A DNA stretch of 64,000 nucleotides from Amycolatopsis eburnea. Lineage in GTDB: Bacteria; Actinomycetota; Actinomycetes; Mycobacteriales; Pseudonocardiaceae. Position numbers and translations under genes: made by a program. The stretch's first letter is position 1, and every line of letters begins with the position of its first letter. Where the stretch lies: assembly GCF_003937945.1 (NCBI RefSeq), contig NZ_RSEC01000063.1:248001-312000 (forward strand), read 5' to 3'. Positions 34,466 to 43,955 of the stretch are shown piece by piece. Below the pieces are notes generated by a model. It saw only the letters and a program-made list of their open reading frames with translations. It searched no databases and had not been told where the DNA came from.

Positions 34466-34491
34466 AGTGCCGGACCTCTGTCCAGGAGCCG

Positions 34492-35364
34492 CTAAATCCC
34501 GCCGAAGAAGTCGCCGAGCGCGGTCGCCAGTGCTTCGGGGTTCTCCTCGGCCATGTGGTGCCCCGACTTGATCGCGTGCCCGCGCAGGTCCGTCGTCCAG
34601 GACCGCCAGACACCGAGGACGTCGCCGTAGAGATCCTCCAGGTCGTCGTCGCTCGACCACAGCACCAGGGCCGGGCAGGTGATCCGCCGTCCGGCCGCCT
34701 GGTCCGCGTCGTCGTGGGCACGGTCGACGCCCAGGCCCGCGCGGTAGTCCTCGAGCATCGCGGTGACCGTCGCCGGGTCGTGGATCGCGTGGTGGAAGTC
34801 GGCGAAGTTCCCGGCGCCGAGGCGCTCGGGCGTGTTCTTGGTGGCGACGTTGTACCAGGCGTCCGGGTCGGCGGTGATCACTCGTTCGGGTTTTTCCGGC
34901 TGGGCGAAGAAGAACCAGTGGTACCACTCGCGCGCGAACCGCGCGTCGCAGCGGGCGAGGGCCTCGCCGATCGGGACGGCGTCCAGGATCGCCGCGCCGC
35001 GGATCACCGACGGGTGGTCGAGCGCCAGCCGCGTCGCCACGTACGCGCCGCGGTCGTGCCCCGCCACGAAGAACCGGGGATGCCCCAGGTGCGCCATCAA
35101 GGCGACGCAGTCGGCCGCCATGACGCGCTTGCTGTACGGCGTGTGCTGGGCGTCGGTCGGTGGTTTCGTCGAGCGGCCGTAGCCGCGCGTGTCCGGGCAC
35201 ACCACCGTGAACCGCTCCGCGAGCCGAGGCGCCACCCGGTGCCACGTCGTGTGCGTGCGCGGGTGCCCGTGCAGCAGCAGGACCGGCGGGCCCGAGCCGC
35301 CGTGGCGCACTCGCAGCGTGACGTCGCCGACGTCGACGTGGTCGAGCGTGAAGCCGTCGAACAT
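34492..35364 (-). CDS. Alpha/beta hydrolase, haloacetate-dehalogenase/epoxide-hydrolase type
   Basis: 290 residues. The nucleophile elbow is GHDRGAY with Asp104, as in fluoroacetate/haloacetate dehalogenases and epoxide hydrolases. HGHPRTHTTWHRVAP near residue 32 matches the dehalogenase oxyanion and substrate Arg region. DTRGYGRS follows. The catalytic His is in SGHHMAEENP near the C-terminus. YHWFFFAQPEKPER in the cap also resembles the dehalogenase group. A dehalogenase-like activity on small acids is more likely than epoxide hydrolysis, but the sequence cannot decide. It stands alone, followed by the selB-side terminator. Confidence 0.88.
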   Translation of the reverse strand: MFDGFTLDHVDVGDVTLRVRHGGSGPPVLLLHGHPRTHTTWHRVAPRLAERFTVVCPDTRGYGRSTKPPTDAQHTPYSKRVMAADCVALMAHLGHPRFFVAGHDRGAYVATRLALDHPSVIRGAAILDAVPIGEALARCDARFAREWYHWFFFAQPEKPERVITADPDAWYNVATKNTPERLGAGNFADFHHAIHDPATVTAMLEDYRAGLGVDRAHDDADQAAGRRITCPALVLWSSDDDLEDLYGDVLGVWRSWTTDLRGHAIKSGHHMAEENPEALATALGDFFGGI

Positions 35365-35385
35365 GAATCGCCCCCAGCGCGAAAG

Positions 35386-35417
35386 GCGGCCGCACCCCGG
35401 GCAGGGGGTGCGGCCGC
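35386..35417. terminator. 13-bp GC-rich hairpin after the CsbD gene
   Basis: GCGGCCGCACCCC at 35386-35398 pairs perfectly with 35405-35417 around a 6-nt loop. It begins 12 bases after the stop of the CsbD gene read on the - strand and precedes the hydrolase start. No T-run. Confidence 0.65.
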
Positions 35418-35428
35418 GGAAGAACCGG

Positions 35429-35611
35429 TCAGTCCTTGTTCGTGACGCCCTTCACGGCGTCCTTGATCTTCTCGCCCGCCTGCTTCAGCGAGCCCTTGGC
35501 CTGTTCGGACTTGCCCTCGGCCTGCCACTGCTCGTTGTCCGTGGCGTTGCCGACGGCTTCCTTGGCCCGGCCCTTGAGCTCTTCGCCCTTGTTCTCGAAC
35601 TTGTCGTTCAT
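35429..35611 (-). CDS. CsbD-like stress protein
   Basis: 60 residues, hydrophilic and helical: NDKFENKGEELKGRAKEAVG, then KQAGEKIKDAVKG. This is the CsbD pattern (KGKxKEAVGKATGD). Members are general-stress proteins of unknown mechanism. GGAAGG lies upstream of the ATG, and a strong hairpin follows the stop, so it is probably a monocistronic, well-expressed gene. Confidence 0.92.
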   Translation of the reverse strand: MNDKFENKGEELKGRAKEAVGNATDNEQWQAEGKSEQAKGSLKQAGEKIKDAVKGVTNKD

Positions 35612-35705
35612 CGGGGTGCACCTTCCGTCGCGGCGACATTTCCGGATCGGCCAGTCGCCAAAAGGGCCTTGCCGGGCGGTTACCCGGCCGTCGCGGGTCT
35701 ACACA

Positions 35706-36965
35706 TCAGGTCGACGGCAAGTGGCCGCCCATCCGTTCGATCCGCTGGATCGCCGGCTCCGCGAGGATGCCGTGCACGAGCACCGACACGGCGACGGCGA
35801 GCGCGCCGACCCGCCAGAGCACGTCCTGCTGCGGCACCGGGAGCCGGTTGAGCGCGTAGGCCAGGTAGTACAGCGTGCCGATGCCGCGGACGCCGAAGAA
35901 CGCGATCGCCGCGGTGGCCGGCCGTCCGGCGGAGCCGCCGAGCAGCGAAAGCCAGCCGAGCACCGGCCGCACGACCAGGACCGCGACGACGGCGAGCACC
36001 ACTTCGAGCACGCGCAGGCCGCGCAGCAGCCCGTCGCCGATCGCCAGCCCGAGCCCCAGCAGCGCCAGCGGCACGAACAGCCGTTCCAGCTGGTGGCCGA
36101 AGGCGTGCAGGACGCCGTGGTAGTCGTGCTCCCGCTCCAGCTTGCGCACGACCACGGCCGCGACGAACACGGCGGCGAACCCGTTGCCGTGGGCCACTTC
36201 CGCCAGCGCGTACGGCAGGAACGCCAACGCCAGCAGGACGAGGCCGTCGCCGTACTCGGCCAGCCGCAACCGGTCCGACGCGGTGTGGAAGATCGCCCAG
36301 CCGAGGCCGCGGCCGGCCAGCAGGCCGACCAGCACGCCGATCGCGACGGGCAGCAGGAGGTCCACCAGCACCCAGGAGACGTCCAGGTTCGGCCTGCTGC
36401 CCGCCACGGCCAGGCCGAGCAGGACGAACGGCATGGTCAGGCCGTCGTTGAGCCCGGCCTCCGTGGTGAGCGTGAACCGGATTTCGTTGTTGCGGGCCAG
36501 ATCCGGCTCGACGTCGGGGTGCGGCACGCCGACGTCGCCCGCCAGCACCGGGTCGGTCGGGGCCAGCGCCGCGGCCAGCAGCAGCGCCACCCCGGGGGCG
36601 AGCTCGAGCCACCAGTACCCGAGCGCGGCGATCACCAGGATCGACAGCGGCATGGTCAGGGCCAGCAGCCGCCACGTCGAGCCCCAGCGCTTCAGGCCGA
36701 ACGCGCGGTCCACGGACAGGCCCGCCCCGGCGAGCGCGACGAGAATACCCAGCTGGGTGAAGGATTCGACGCCGCGCAGGTGGGCGGCGGGGTCGCTCCA
36801 GCCGTTGCCGTACGGCGCGGGCAGCGGCAGCAGGCCCAGGACGATCCCGGCGATCAGCATCACCAGCGGCACCGAGAACGGCCGGTCGGCGACGAGTTTC
36901 GGGACGATCGCCGCGGCGAGGGCGAGCAGGCCGGCCACGCCGAACAGCACCGTCAACGACGACAA
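35706..36965 (-). CDS. Cation/proton antiporter (CPA1 type)
   Basis: 419 residues with about twelve hydrophobic segments. Ion-binding motifs of the Na+/H+ exchanger family are visible: LAPTDPVLAGD and TEAGLNDGLTMP (the conserved ND). ALAGAGLSVDRAF and FFGVRGIGTLYYLAYAL are also family blocks. The C-terminus is short, without a regulatory cytoplasmic domain. It should exchange protons for Na+ or K+ across the membrane. It is upstream of CsbD on the same strand, with 95 bases between, and may share salt or pH stress roles with it. Confidence 0.92.
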   Translation of the reverse strand: MSSLTVLFGVAGLLALAAAIVPKLVADRPFSVPLVMLIAGIVLGLLPLPAPYGNGWSDPAAHLRGVESFTQLGILVALAGAGLSVDRAFGLKRWGSTWRLLALTMPLSILVIAALGYWWLELAPGVALLLAAALAPTDPVLAGDVGVPHPDVEPDLARNNEIRFTLTTEAGLNDGLTMPFVLLGLAVAGSRPNLDVSWVLVDLLLPVAIGVLVGLLAGRGLGWAIFHTASDRLRLAEYGDGLVLLALAFLPYALAEVAHGNGFAAVFVAAVVVRKLEREHDYHGVLHAFGHQLERLFVPLALLGLGLAIGDGLLRGLRVLEVVLAVVAVLVVRPVLGWLSLLGGSAGRPATAAIAFFGVRGIGTLYYLAYALNRLPVPQQDVLWRVGALAVAVSVLVHGILAEPAIQRIERMGGHLPST

Positions 36966-37147
36966 GGGTTCCTCCTGCCCGCTCGTGCCGTGCCGCCCGG
37001 GCGGGAGGTCCGGGCCGGAACCCGGCCGAGCGTGAGCGGGGTCCGCCGCCGCCCCGGATCGGCCGCGCGGGAGTAGCGTTGGCCGTCGAGGTGCGTCGCG
37101 CCCGGAGTTCCCGGCTGTGCGCGCGGCGAAACCGGTGAGGAGGCGGC

Positions 37148-37492
37148 GTGACGGCGAGCAACGGGGCCGGCCGGCCGTGCCGGTTCTGCGGCCGGTCCCG
37201 CGACCCGCGGGTGCCCGGCCGGGCCGGGCCGATCTGCCTGGACTGCGTCCGGGCCGGGCTGCGCGTGGTGCGCGACGGCGCGGACCGGGAGACCCCGGCG
37301 GGCGACGTGCTGGCCGCCGTGACGTCGCCGCTGGCCGCGGTCTGCGACTTCTGCGGCCTCCGCGAGCGCCGGACGTTCCTCGGCCTCCGGCGTCCGCTGC
37401 TGCGCGTGGACTGCGCCGCGCGGGACGCGGTGATCTGCGCCGACTGCCTCGACCACGCCGGCGACGTGCTGAACGTCGCCCTGCGCCGCTGA
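37148..37492 (+). CDS. Small ClpX-type zinc-finger protein
   Basis: 114 residues, GTG start with GAGGAG upstream. Two pairs of cysteines suggest a zinc site like that of ClpX: CRFCGRSRDP with CLDC, then CDFCGLRERR with CADC. There is no ATPase domain. The arrangement gives two such fingers in one small protein. Function is unknown; comparable proteins in actinobacteria are usually annotated only as ClpX C4 zinc-finger proteins. A second, different member lies at 53356. Only 39 bases separate it from the P450 gene on the same strand. Confidence 0.7.
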   Translation: MTASNGAGRPCRFCGRSRDPRVPGRAGPICLDCVRAGLRVVRDGADRETPAGDVLAAVTSPLAAVCDFCGLRERRTFLGLRRPLLRVDCAARDAVICADCLDHAGDVLNVALRR

Positions 37493-37531
37493 CGGCGTTT
37501 CCGCCGCGGGCGTCCCGGGTAGCCGCGCCTC

Positions 37532-38863
37532 ATGACGACTACCCAGGAGAGGCCCGACACCGCTTCGGTGGCCGAGACGATCCGGATCGCGCTCGGCGTG
37601 GCGCTGCCCACGCTGGCCGGCGGCGTGATCAAGCGCCGCCCGCGCGCGATGGCCGTCGCGGAGAAGCTCCAGGTCGATCGTCCGGCCGTAAAGCTGCTGA
37701 CGCGCCTGCGCGACCGCCACCACGGGCGGCCGCTGAAGCTGCGCGTGCCCGGCCGGTCGATGGAGCTGGCGTTGTCCGCCGAAGACGTCGGCGCGGTGCT
37801 GGCGGCCGCCCCGATGCCGTTCAGCCCGTCCACGGTGGAGAAACGCGCCGCGCTGGGGCACTTCCAGCCGCACGGCGTGCTGATCTCGCCCGCCGGCGAC
37901 CGCGCCCCGCGGCGCGCCTTCTCCGAGGCCGTGCTGGAGCCGGGCCGTCCGCTGCACGAGCTGGCGGCGCCGTTCGCCCGCGCGATCGCCGCCGAGACCG
38001 CTGCCCTGACCAGCGCCACCGAGCTGACCTGGGACACCTTCAACGTCGCTTGGTGGCGCCTGGTCCGGCGGATCGTGCTGGGCGAGGGCGCCCGCGACGA
38101 CGAGACCCTGACCGACCAGCTGGAGCGGCTCCGCCTCGACGCCAACTGGGCCTACCTGCACCCGCGGCGGAACCGGCTGCGCGCCGAATTCCACGACCGC
38201 CTGACCGGGCACCTGAACCGCGCGGAGCCGGGCAGCCTGGCCGCGGCGATCGCGGGCGCGCCCGGCGACGGCACGGCGGCGGACCAGGTGGCGCACTGGC
38301 TGTTCGCCTTCGACGCGGCGGGCATGGTGACCTTCCGGACGCTGGCCCTGCTGGCGTCCCACCCGGCGGCGGCCGACCGCGCCCGCGAGGAGGTCGCCGG
38401 GATCGATCCGGGGGAGCCACATCAGCTGAGCTACCTGCGGGCGTGCGTGCTGGACGCGATCCGCCTGTGGCCCACGACGCCGATGCTGCTGCGCGAAAGC
38501 ACGGAGGAGACGTCGTGGGGCCCGGCGGGCACGACGGTCCTGGTCTTCACCCCGTTCTTCCACCGCGACGCGGACCTGCCCTACGCCGACCGCTTCGACC
38601 CGGACATCTGGCTCGACGGCCGCGCGGCGGCCAACCCGGCGCTCGTCCCGTTCAGCGCCGGCCCGGCGATCTGCCCGGGCCGTGACCTGGTCCAGTTCTG
38701 CGTGAGCACGCTGCTGGCGAACCTGCTGCGGGGCCATGCGTTCGAGCAGACGACGGGTCCGGTGCTGGCTCCGGACCGCCCGCTCCCGGCGACGCTCGAC
38801 AACTTCCACCTGAAGTTCGCCGTGCGGCCGGTGCCGCCCCGCGAAGGAGGCGGCACCGGCTGA
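37532..38863 (+). CDS. Cytochrome P450, divergent
   Basis: 443 residues. Heme-binding loop FSAGPAICPGRD with Cys381 is complete. Two otherwise near-invariant features are changed: the K-helix ExxR reads D308-A-I-R311, and the I-helix oxygen-activation motif reads AGMVTF, with Val in place of the acid. The N-terminus has no signal or membrane anchor. It could be a peroxygenase-like or slow monooxygenase, or have a structural role. Substrate unknown. Co-transcription with the small zinc-finger gene upstream is likely. Confidence 0.88.
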   Translation: MTTTQERPDTASVAETIRIALGVALPTLAGGVIKRRPRAMAVAEKLQVDRPAVKLLTRLRDRHHGRPLKLRVPGRSMELALSAEDVGAVLAAAPMPFSPSTVEKRAALGHFQPHGVLISPAGDRAPRRAFSEAVLEPGRPLHELAAPFARAIAAETAALTSATELTWDTFNVAWWRLVRRIVLGEGARDDETLTDQLERLRLDANWAYLHPRRNRLRAEFHDRLTGHLNRAEPGSLAAAIAGAPGDGTAADQVAHWLFAFDAAGMVTFRTLALLASHPAAADRAREEVAGIDPGEPHQLSYLRACVLDAIRLWPTTPMLLRESTEETSWGPAGTTVLVFTPFFHRDADLPYADRFDPDIWLDGRAAANPALVPFSAGPAICPGRDLVQFCVSTLLANLLRGHAFEQTTGPVLAPDRPLPATLDNFHLKFAVRPVPPREGGGTG

Positions 38864-38868
38864 ACTCC

Positions 38869-41800
38869 CTACGCGGGAGCGGTGAACACGTACGAACCCG
38901 CCGGCACGAAGTACGTTCCCGGCGCCGATGGCACGGCCTGAGCGGGAGCCGCCACCGCGCCCGGGTTCGACGTCGGCACCTGCACCGTCGCCGAGGACCC
39001 GGCCGGCACCGTCACCTTCAGCGTCAACGTCCCGTTCGACACCGACCAGTCGCTGACCGCGCCGCCGTACGGGGTCTCGTACGCCGACTTCGCCGACGTC
39101 AAGCCACCACCCGGACGCGGCGCCACCAGCAGCGACGCGTAGCCCGGGGACGACGGCGACAGCCCGCCGACCGAGCGGTAGAGGAAGTCGCCCACCGAGC
39201 CGAGGCCGTAGTGGTTGAACGAGTTCATGCCCGGGTCGTTGAACGTGCCGTCCGGCTTGATGCCGTCCCAGCGCTCCCAGATCGTGGTCGCGCCGTGGCC
39301 GATCATGTAGCCCCAGCCGGGGAAGCCCGGCTGCAGCAGCACCTGGTACGCGACGTCGGCGTGGCCGTGCGCGGCCAGCACCGGCAGCAGGTTCTCGACG
39401 CCGAGGAAGCCGACGCTCAGGTGGCCGCCCGCCGCCGCCACGCGCGCGGCCAGCTTGTCCGCCGCCGGCTGGACGCGCGACGCCGGGAGCAGCCCGAACG
39501 CCAGCGCCAGGACGTACCCGGCCTGCGAGCCCGATCCCACCGTGCCGTCGGCCTGCGTGAACCGGCTGGTGAAGGCCGCGCCGATCTGGTCGGCCAGCGT
39601 CCCGTACTTCGTCGCCTCCGCCGTCCGCCCGGTCGCCGCCGCCATCCGCGACACCAGCCGCGACGACCACGCGAAGAACGCCGTCGAAATCAGGTCCTGC
39701 GCGGTGTTGTCGTTGACGTTCAGCCAGTCCCCGTACGTCTGGTGGTCGCGGATCAGGTCCGCGCCGGACGTCGAGCGCAGGTACTCGACCCACTTCACCA
39801 TCGCGGCGAAGTGCTCGTCGATCACGCCGGTGTCGCCGTAGCGCTGCCACAGCGTGTACGGCACGATGACGCCCGCGTCGCCCCAGCCCGCCGTGCCCGA
39901 GCCGCCCAGCACGCCCGGCGCGACGTCGGTGAACGAGCCGTCGGCGTGCTGCGCGTCGACCAGGTCGTCGCTGAACTTGCCGAGGAAGTTCGCCACGTCG
40001 AGGTTGAACGTCGAAGTGCCCGCGAAGATCCCGATGTCGCCGGTCCAGCCGAGCCGCTCGTCGCGCTGCGGGCAGTCGCTCGGGACGGACAGCATGTTCG
40101 AGCGCTCACCCCACAGGATGTTGTGCTGCAGCTGGTTCACCAGCGCGTTCGACGTCGTGAACGTGCCCGTTTGCGTACCGGACGTCCACATCGCGCGGCC
40201 GGTCAACGTCGTCGCCGTCGGCGCCGAGGGCAGGCCGGTCAGCTCGACGTACCGGTAGCCGTGCACGGTGAACCGCGGCTCGTACGTCTCGGCGGACCCG
40301 GTGCCGGCCAACGTGAAGCGGTCGGTCGCCTGCGCCGCGCGGAGGTTCGTCGTGTAGATCGTGCCGTCCGGGTTGAGCACTTCGGCGTGCCGCACGGTCA
40401 CGGTCGTGCCCGCCGGCCCGGTCACCGAAAGCCGGTTCCAGCCGCTGAAGTTCTGGCCGAGGTCGGCCACCCACACGCCGGGCTTCGCCTGCGTCCACGC
40501 GACGGGCTTGAACTCCTGCTGCACCGTGACGCCGTTGTCCACTTGGGACACCAGGTTCGGCTTCGCGCCGGAGCGCACGCGCGGTGCGGACCACGCCCGG
40601 TCGTCGAAGCCGGGCCGGTCCCAGCCCGCCGGCGCGAGCCGGGCGTCGTAGGTCTCGCCCTGGTAGAGGTCGTCGGCGCGAATCGGGCCGTCGGCGGTCT
40701 TCCAGGTGCCGTCGGACGCGATCGTCGTGGTGGTCCCGTCGGTGAACGTCAGCTTGAGCTGCGCCGAGTACCACGGCTCGGTGCCGTACTTCTGGCTGCC
40801 GGCGATGCCGACGCTGCCGGAGTACCAGCCGTTGCCGAGCAGCGCGCCCAGCGCGTTCTCGCCCTGGCGGACCTGCCCGGTGACGTCGGAAACGCGGTAC
40901 TGGACGCGTTTCGCGTAGTCGGTCCAGCCGGGCGCGAGGACCTCGGTGCCGACCTTGACGCCGTTGAGGTGGGTCTCCTGCAGCCCGAGCGCGGTGGTGA
41001 GCAGCCGCGCGCTCGCCACCGGCTTCGAGACGGTGAAGCTCTTGCGCAGCAGGGGAGAGGGCGCGGACACGGCGACGTTCGCACCCCACGGGCCGGTGCC
41101 GTACGCGGTCAGCGCGCGGGCGGCCGTCCAGGAGCTGTCGTCGAACCCGCGCTGCTCCCAGCCGGCGGGCCCGGTCTGGTTCGCCTTCCACGTGCCGTCG
41201 GTGGTGACGATGGGTCCGCCTGGGACGGTCAGCTTGGCGATCAGCCCGGCCGGGCTCTGCGTGGTGTTCTCGGCGCTGATCGCGATCGTGTTGGAGCCCG
41301 CGGTGAGGAGACCGCCGACGTCGACGACGGCCGCGGTCTTCCACGAGTCGGTGACCCGCGGCGAGTCGCTCACCTTCGTGCCGTTGACCCACACGGTCGC
41401 GGTGTCGTCGCCGGTGACGACCAGCGTCGCCTTGCCCGGCGCGGCCAGGTCGAAGGTCTTGCGGAAGAACCGGGTGGCCGGGGGCACGCCGCCGAGCGGA
41501 TCGCCTTCGGGGTACCAGATCCAGCTCGCCCCGGCGAGGTCCGGGCCGGCGGTGGCGCGGCCGACGAACGCGCCGGTCCACTCGGCCGACGGCGTGCGCA
41601 ACGCGGTTTCGAAGCGCTGCACCGCGCTCCAGCCGCTCTGCCGGCCCTGGCCGTCCCAGACGCGGACGCGCCAGGTGTACGCCGTGAGCGAGCCGAGCGC
41701 CGGACCGCCGTAAGGCACATCGGCCTGCTGCGCCGAAGCGACGCGGCCGCTGTCCCAGACGTCCGTTCCGCCGGCGGACACCACGATCTGATACGCGGAC

Positions 41801-42522
41801 TGCCGCTGCTGCGGTGCGGACGAGCCCAGCTTCCAGCCGAACCGCGGCCGCGCCGGGTCGACGCCGAGGGGGTTCACCCGCTGCCCGACCGTGGCGGTCG
41901 CGACCGACAGCGGGGTCGGGTCCGAGGCGTTCGGCGTGCGGACGCCGGTGCCCCAGGGCGCGGTGCCGTACGCGCCGAGGTCCTGCGCCGCGGCCCAGCC
42001 GCCGTCGGCGAAACCGGGCTGTTCCCAGCCTTCCGCCGCGGTGGTGGCGCTCTTCCAGCCGGCGTCGGTGGGCACGTCCGTGGTGCCCGAGCCGGTGGTG
42101 ACGCGCAGCCTGCCGAGCAGGCCCGCCGGTCCGCCGGCGTTGCGGGCGGCGACGGCGAGGGTGTTGACGCCGGGCTTGAGCGCCGGCTTGAGGTCCACCG
42201 CCAGCGCCGTCCGCCAGGAGTCCGTGGTGCGCGCCGACGACGCCAGTGGCGTGCCGTTGAGCCAGACGTCGGCGGTGTCGTCGCCGGTCACGGCGAACCG
42301 GGCGTCGGTGACCGCGCCGGCGGGGACGGTGAACGTCGTGCGGAAGTACCGGGTGGCGGCGGGCGCCGAGACGCGGGCGTCGCCTTCGGGGTACCAGATC
42401 CAGTGCGCGCCGGCGAGGTCGACGGGTGGGGCGGCGCCGGCCGGGGGCGCCGCGGCGGCCGCGAGGGCCAGGACCGCGGCGAGCGTGGTGGTGGTCGCGC
42501 GCCAAAGCTTGGAGGGCAGCAT
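38869..42522 (-). CDS. Secreted GH78 alpha-L-rhamnosidase
   Basis: 1217 residues with a Sec signal peptide ending near residue 31 (PAGAAPP). The N-terminal third holds two related carbohydrate-binding-like modules starting at HWIWYPEGD (about residue 40) and SWIWYPEGD (about 330), each with GDDTAxVWxNG; between them is a fibronectin-like piece. The bacterial rhamnosidase catalytic (alpha/alpha)6 region follows with PQRDERLGWTGDIG and the C-terminal beta domain with GGLTSAKSAYETPYG. It removes terminal rhamnose from plant or microbial glycans outside the cell. It ends five bases from the convergent P450 gene. A LacI-type half-palindrome lies upstream. Confidence 0.93.
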   Translation of the reverse strand: MLPSKLWRATTTTLAAVLALAAAAAPPAGAAPPVDLAGAHWIWYPEGDARVSAPAATRYFRTTFTVPAGAVTDARFAVTGDDTADVWLNGTPLASSARTTDSWRTALAVDLKPALKPGVNTLAVAARNAGGPAGLLGRLRVTTGSGTTDVPTDAGWKSATTAAEGWEQPGFADGGWAAAQDLGAYGTAPWGTGVRTPNASDPTPLSVATATVGQRVNPLGVDPARPRFGWKLGSSAPQQRQSAYQIVVSAGGTDVWDSGRVASAQQADVPYGGPALGSLTAYTWRVRVWDGQGRQSGWSAVQRFETALRTPSAEWTGAFVGRATAGPDLAGASWIWYPEGDPLGGVPPATRFFRKTFDLAAPGKATLVVTGDDTATVWVNGTKVSDSPRVTDSWKTAAVVDVGGLLTAGSNTIAISAENTTQSPAGLIAKLTVPGGPIVTTDGTWKANQTGPAGWEQRGFDDSSWTAARALTAYGTGPWGANVAVSAPSPLLRKSFTVSKPVASARLLTTALGLQETHLNGVKVGTEVLAPGWTDYAKRVQYRVSDVTGQVRQGENALGALLGNGWYSGSVGIAGSQKYGTEPWYSAQLKLTFTDGTTTTIASDGTWKTADGPIRADDLYQGETYDARLAPAGWDRPGFDDRAWSAPRVRSGAKPNLVSQVDNGVTVQQEFKPVAWTQAKPGVWVADLGQNFSGWNRLSVTGPAGTTVTVRHAEVLNPDGTIYTTNLRAAQATDRFTLAGTGSAETYEPRFTVHGYRYVELTGLPSAPTATTLTGRAMWTSGTQTGTFTTSNALVNQLQHNILWGERSNMLSVPSDCPQRDERLGWTGDIGIFAGTSTFNLDVANFLGKFSDDLVDAQHADGSFTDVAPGVLGGSGTAGWGDAGVIVPYTLWQRYGDTGVIDEHFAAMVKWVEYLRSTSGADLIRDHQTYGDWLNVNDNTAQDLISTAFFAWSSRLVSRMAAATGRTAEATKYGTLADQIGAAFTSRFTQADGTVGSGSQAGYVLALAFGLLPASRVQPAADKLAARVAAAGGHLSVGFLGVENLLPVLAAHGHADVAYQVLLQPGFPGWGYMIGHGATTIWERWDGIKPDGTFNDPGMNSFNHYGLGSVGDFLYRSVGGLSPSSPGYASLLVAPRPGGGLTSAKSAYETPYGGAVSDWSVSNGTLTLKVTVPAGSSATVQVPTSNPGAVAAPAQAVPSAPGTYFVPAGSYVFTAPA

Positions 42523-42556
42523 GCAGGCTCCCTGGAGGCGGGGATGGGCGACGAAT

Positions 42557-42569
42557 TTGAACGTTTCAA
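42557..42569. promoter_or_regulatory. LacI-type operator-like sequence before the rhamnosidase
   Basis: TTGAACGTTTCAA is an imperfect palindrome around CG, the kind bound by LacI-family sugar regulators. It lies 35-47 bases before the rhamnosidase start, where it could overlap the promoter. No LacI gene is in the window. Confidence 0.4.
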
Positions 42570-42655
42570 TACAGCGTGATACGTGACTGTAATCACAACC
42601 TCACACGTTGGCAATACTCCACCGGGGCGCCCGACCTTCGTCGGTAGGAGATTTC

Positions 42656-43954
42656 CTAAATCGTTTTAGGCCGCCGGACCCGGCGCACCACCACGATCAC
42701 CGCCGCGCCCAGCAGGAGCAGCGCGACCGGCACGGCGGTCGGCAGCCACGGCCAGGCCCGGCCCTCGAACACGACGCCGTCGGTGGGCAGCTCCAGCACC
42801 TTCGCCGTCCAGCGGGCGGTGGCCACGTCGGTGTGGCGCGCGAGCCCGCTCACCACGGTGTCGTAGGCGAACCCGGGCCGGTCGTGGACGTACTCGGGGG
42901 ACGGCCCGCCGGGCGGCGGCGTGATCCCGCGCGTCGCACCCGGCACGACCAGCCGGTCCAGGCCCGGCGCGGTGACGGCGTCCCGCGGCAGGAACGTCAG
43001 CCCGTGCCGCGACCGGACCGGGCCGCCGTCGGTGCTGACGGCGAGCGTGCGCGACGACAGCGACTGGCCTTCGGTGTCGAACACCGAGGAAAGCTCGATC
43101 TCGCCGACGCCGTTCGTGAGCAGCACGCCGATCTCGTCGGGGTTCCACCGGAAGGCCGCGTTGACGATCGCGGCCGCGTCCGGCACGCCCGCCGGCGGGG
43201 TCACCGGCACCTCGTCGCCGTAGTGCCGCCAGCCGATCGCGGCCGCGGCGCGGGCCGCCACGTCGGTCCCGGCCAGCCGCTCGACCCAGTGCAGCGTGCC
43301 GTCGACGCCGGACAGGATCCCGGCGGTGGACACGACGTCGCCGTCGTCGACGAAACGCTGCCCGCGCACCCACTTCACGGCCGGGTACTCCTTCGCCCAG
43401 GTGTCGACCTTGAGCCAGTGCGCGGTGGCCGGGCGCTCGTCGAGCAGGCCGGCCGAGGCGAGCACGCCACCGCCGTTGCAGACGCTCAGGAACTTCGCGC
43501 CGCGGGCGGCCTGCGCGCGCAGCCACGCCGTGACGACGTCGCTGCTCGGCTCGCCGACGTCCGGCAGGGCGGGCACGACGACGAGGTCCGGTGCCTTCGG
43601 GCCGAGCCGCGCGGCGAGGTCGGCGAAACCGAAGTCCGGTACCAGGTCCAGGCCGCCGGTCAGCGGCTTCGGCTCGCGGTGCGGCGCGACGGCGTAGACG
43701 TTGAACCGGCCGGTCGAAGCCAGGATCTCGTACGGCGCGAGCACATCGGAGACGACCGCGCCGCGGTCGCCGACGACGACCACCGCGGTCGGCTTGGCCG
43801 GGTCGTGGGCGGCCGGCGCCGCGGCCGGGAGGGGCCGCGACGGGCCGGGGGCGTAAAGGGCGTCGAACGCCGACAGCGCGGAGACGGTCGCGCCGACGGC
43901 CGGGACGGCGAGCACGGCGACGACGAGCGCGCACCACTTCAGGAAGGTCCGCAC
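42656..43954 (-). CDS. Membrane-anchored DJ-1/PfpI-fold protein
   Basis: 432 residues. N-terminal membrane segment (about 8-30), a DJ-1/PfpI domain with the nucleophile elbow Cys in FLSVCNGGGVLA, a second less conserved region about 250-390, and a C-terminal membrane segment at about 400-422 followed by a basic tail. The topology puts the domain outside the cytoplasm. Relatives of the fold are proteases, amidases, chaperones or regulator effector domains. The role here is unknown. It starts one base after the stop of the small membrane gene upstream, so the two are one operon. Confidence 0.82.
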   Translation of the reverse strand: MRTFLKWCALVVAVLAVPAVGATVSALSAFDALYAPGPSRPLPAAAPAAHDPAKPTAVVVVGDRGAVVSDVLAPYEILASTGRFNVYAVAPHREPKPLTGGLDLVPDFGFADLAARLGPKAPDLVVVPALPDVGEPSSDVVTAWLRAQAARGAKFLSVCNGGGVLASAGLLDERPATAHWLKVDTWAKEYPAVKWVRGQRFVDDGDVVSTAGILSGVDGTLHWVERLAGTDVAARAAAAIGWRHYGDEVPVTPPAGVPDAAAIVNAAFRWNPDEIGVLLTNGVGEIELSSVFDTEGQSLSSRTLAVSTDGGPVRSRHGLTFLPRDAVTAPGLDRLVVPGATRGITPPPGGPSPEYVHDRPGFAYDTVVSGLARHTDVATARWTAKVLELPTDGVVFEGRAWPWLPTAVPVALLLLGAAVIVVVRRVRRPKTI

Positions 43955-43955
43955 G

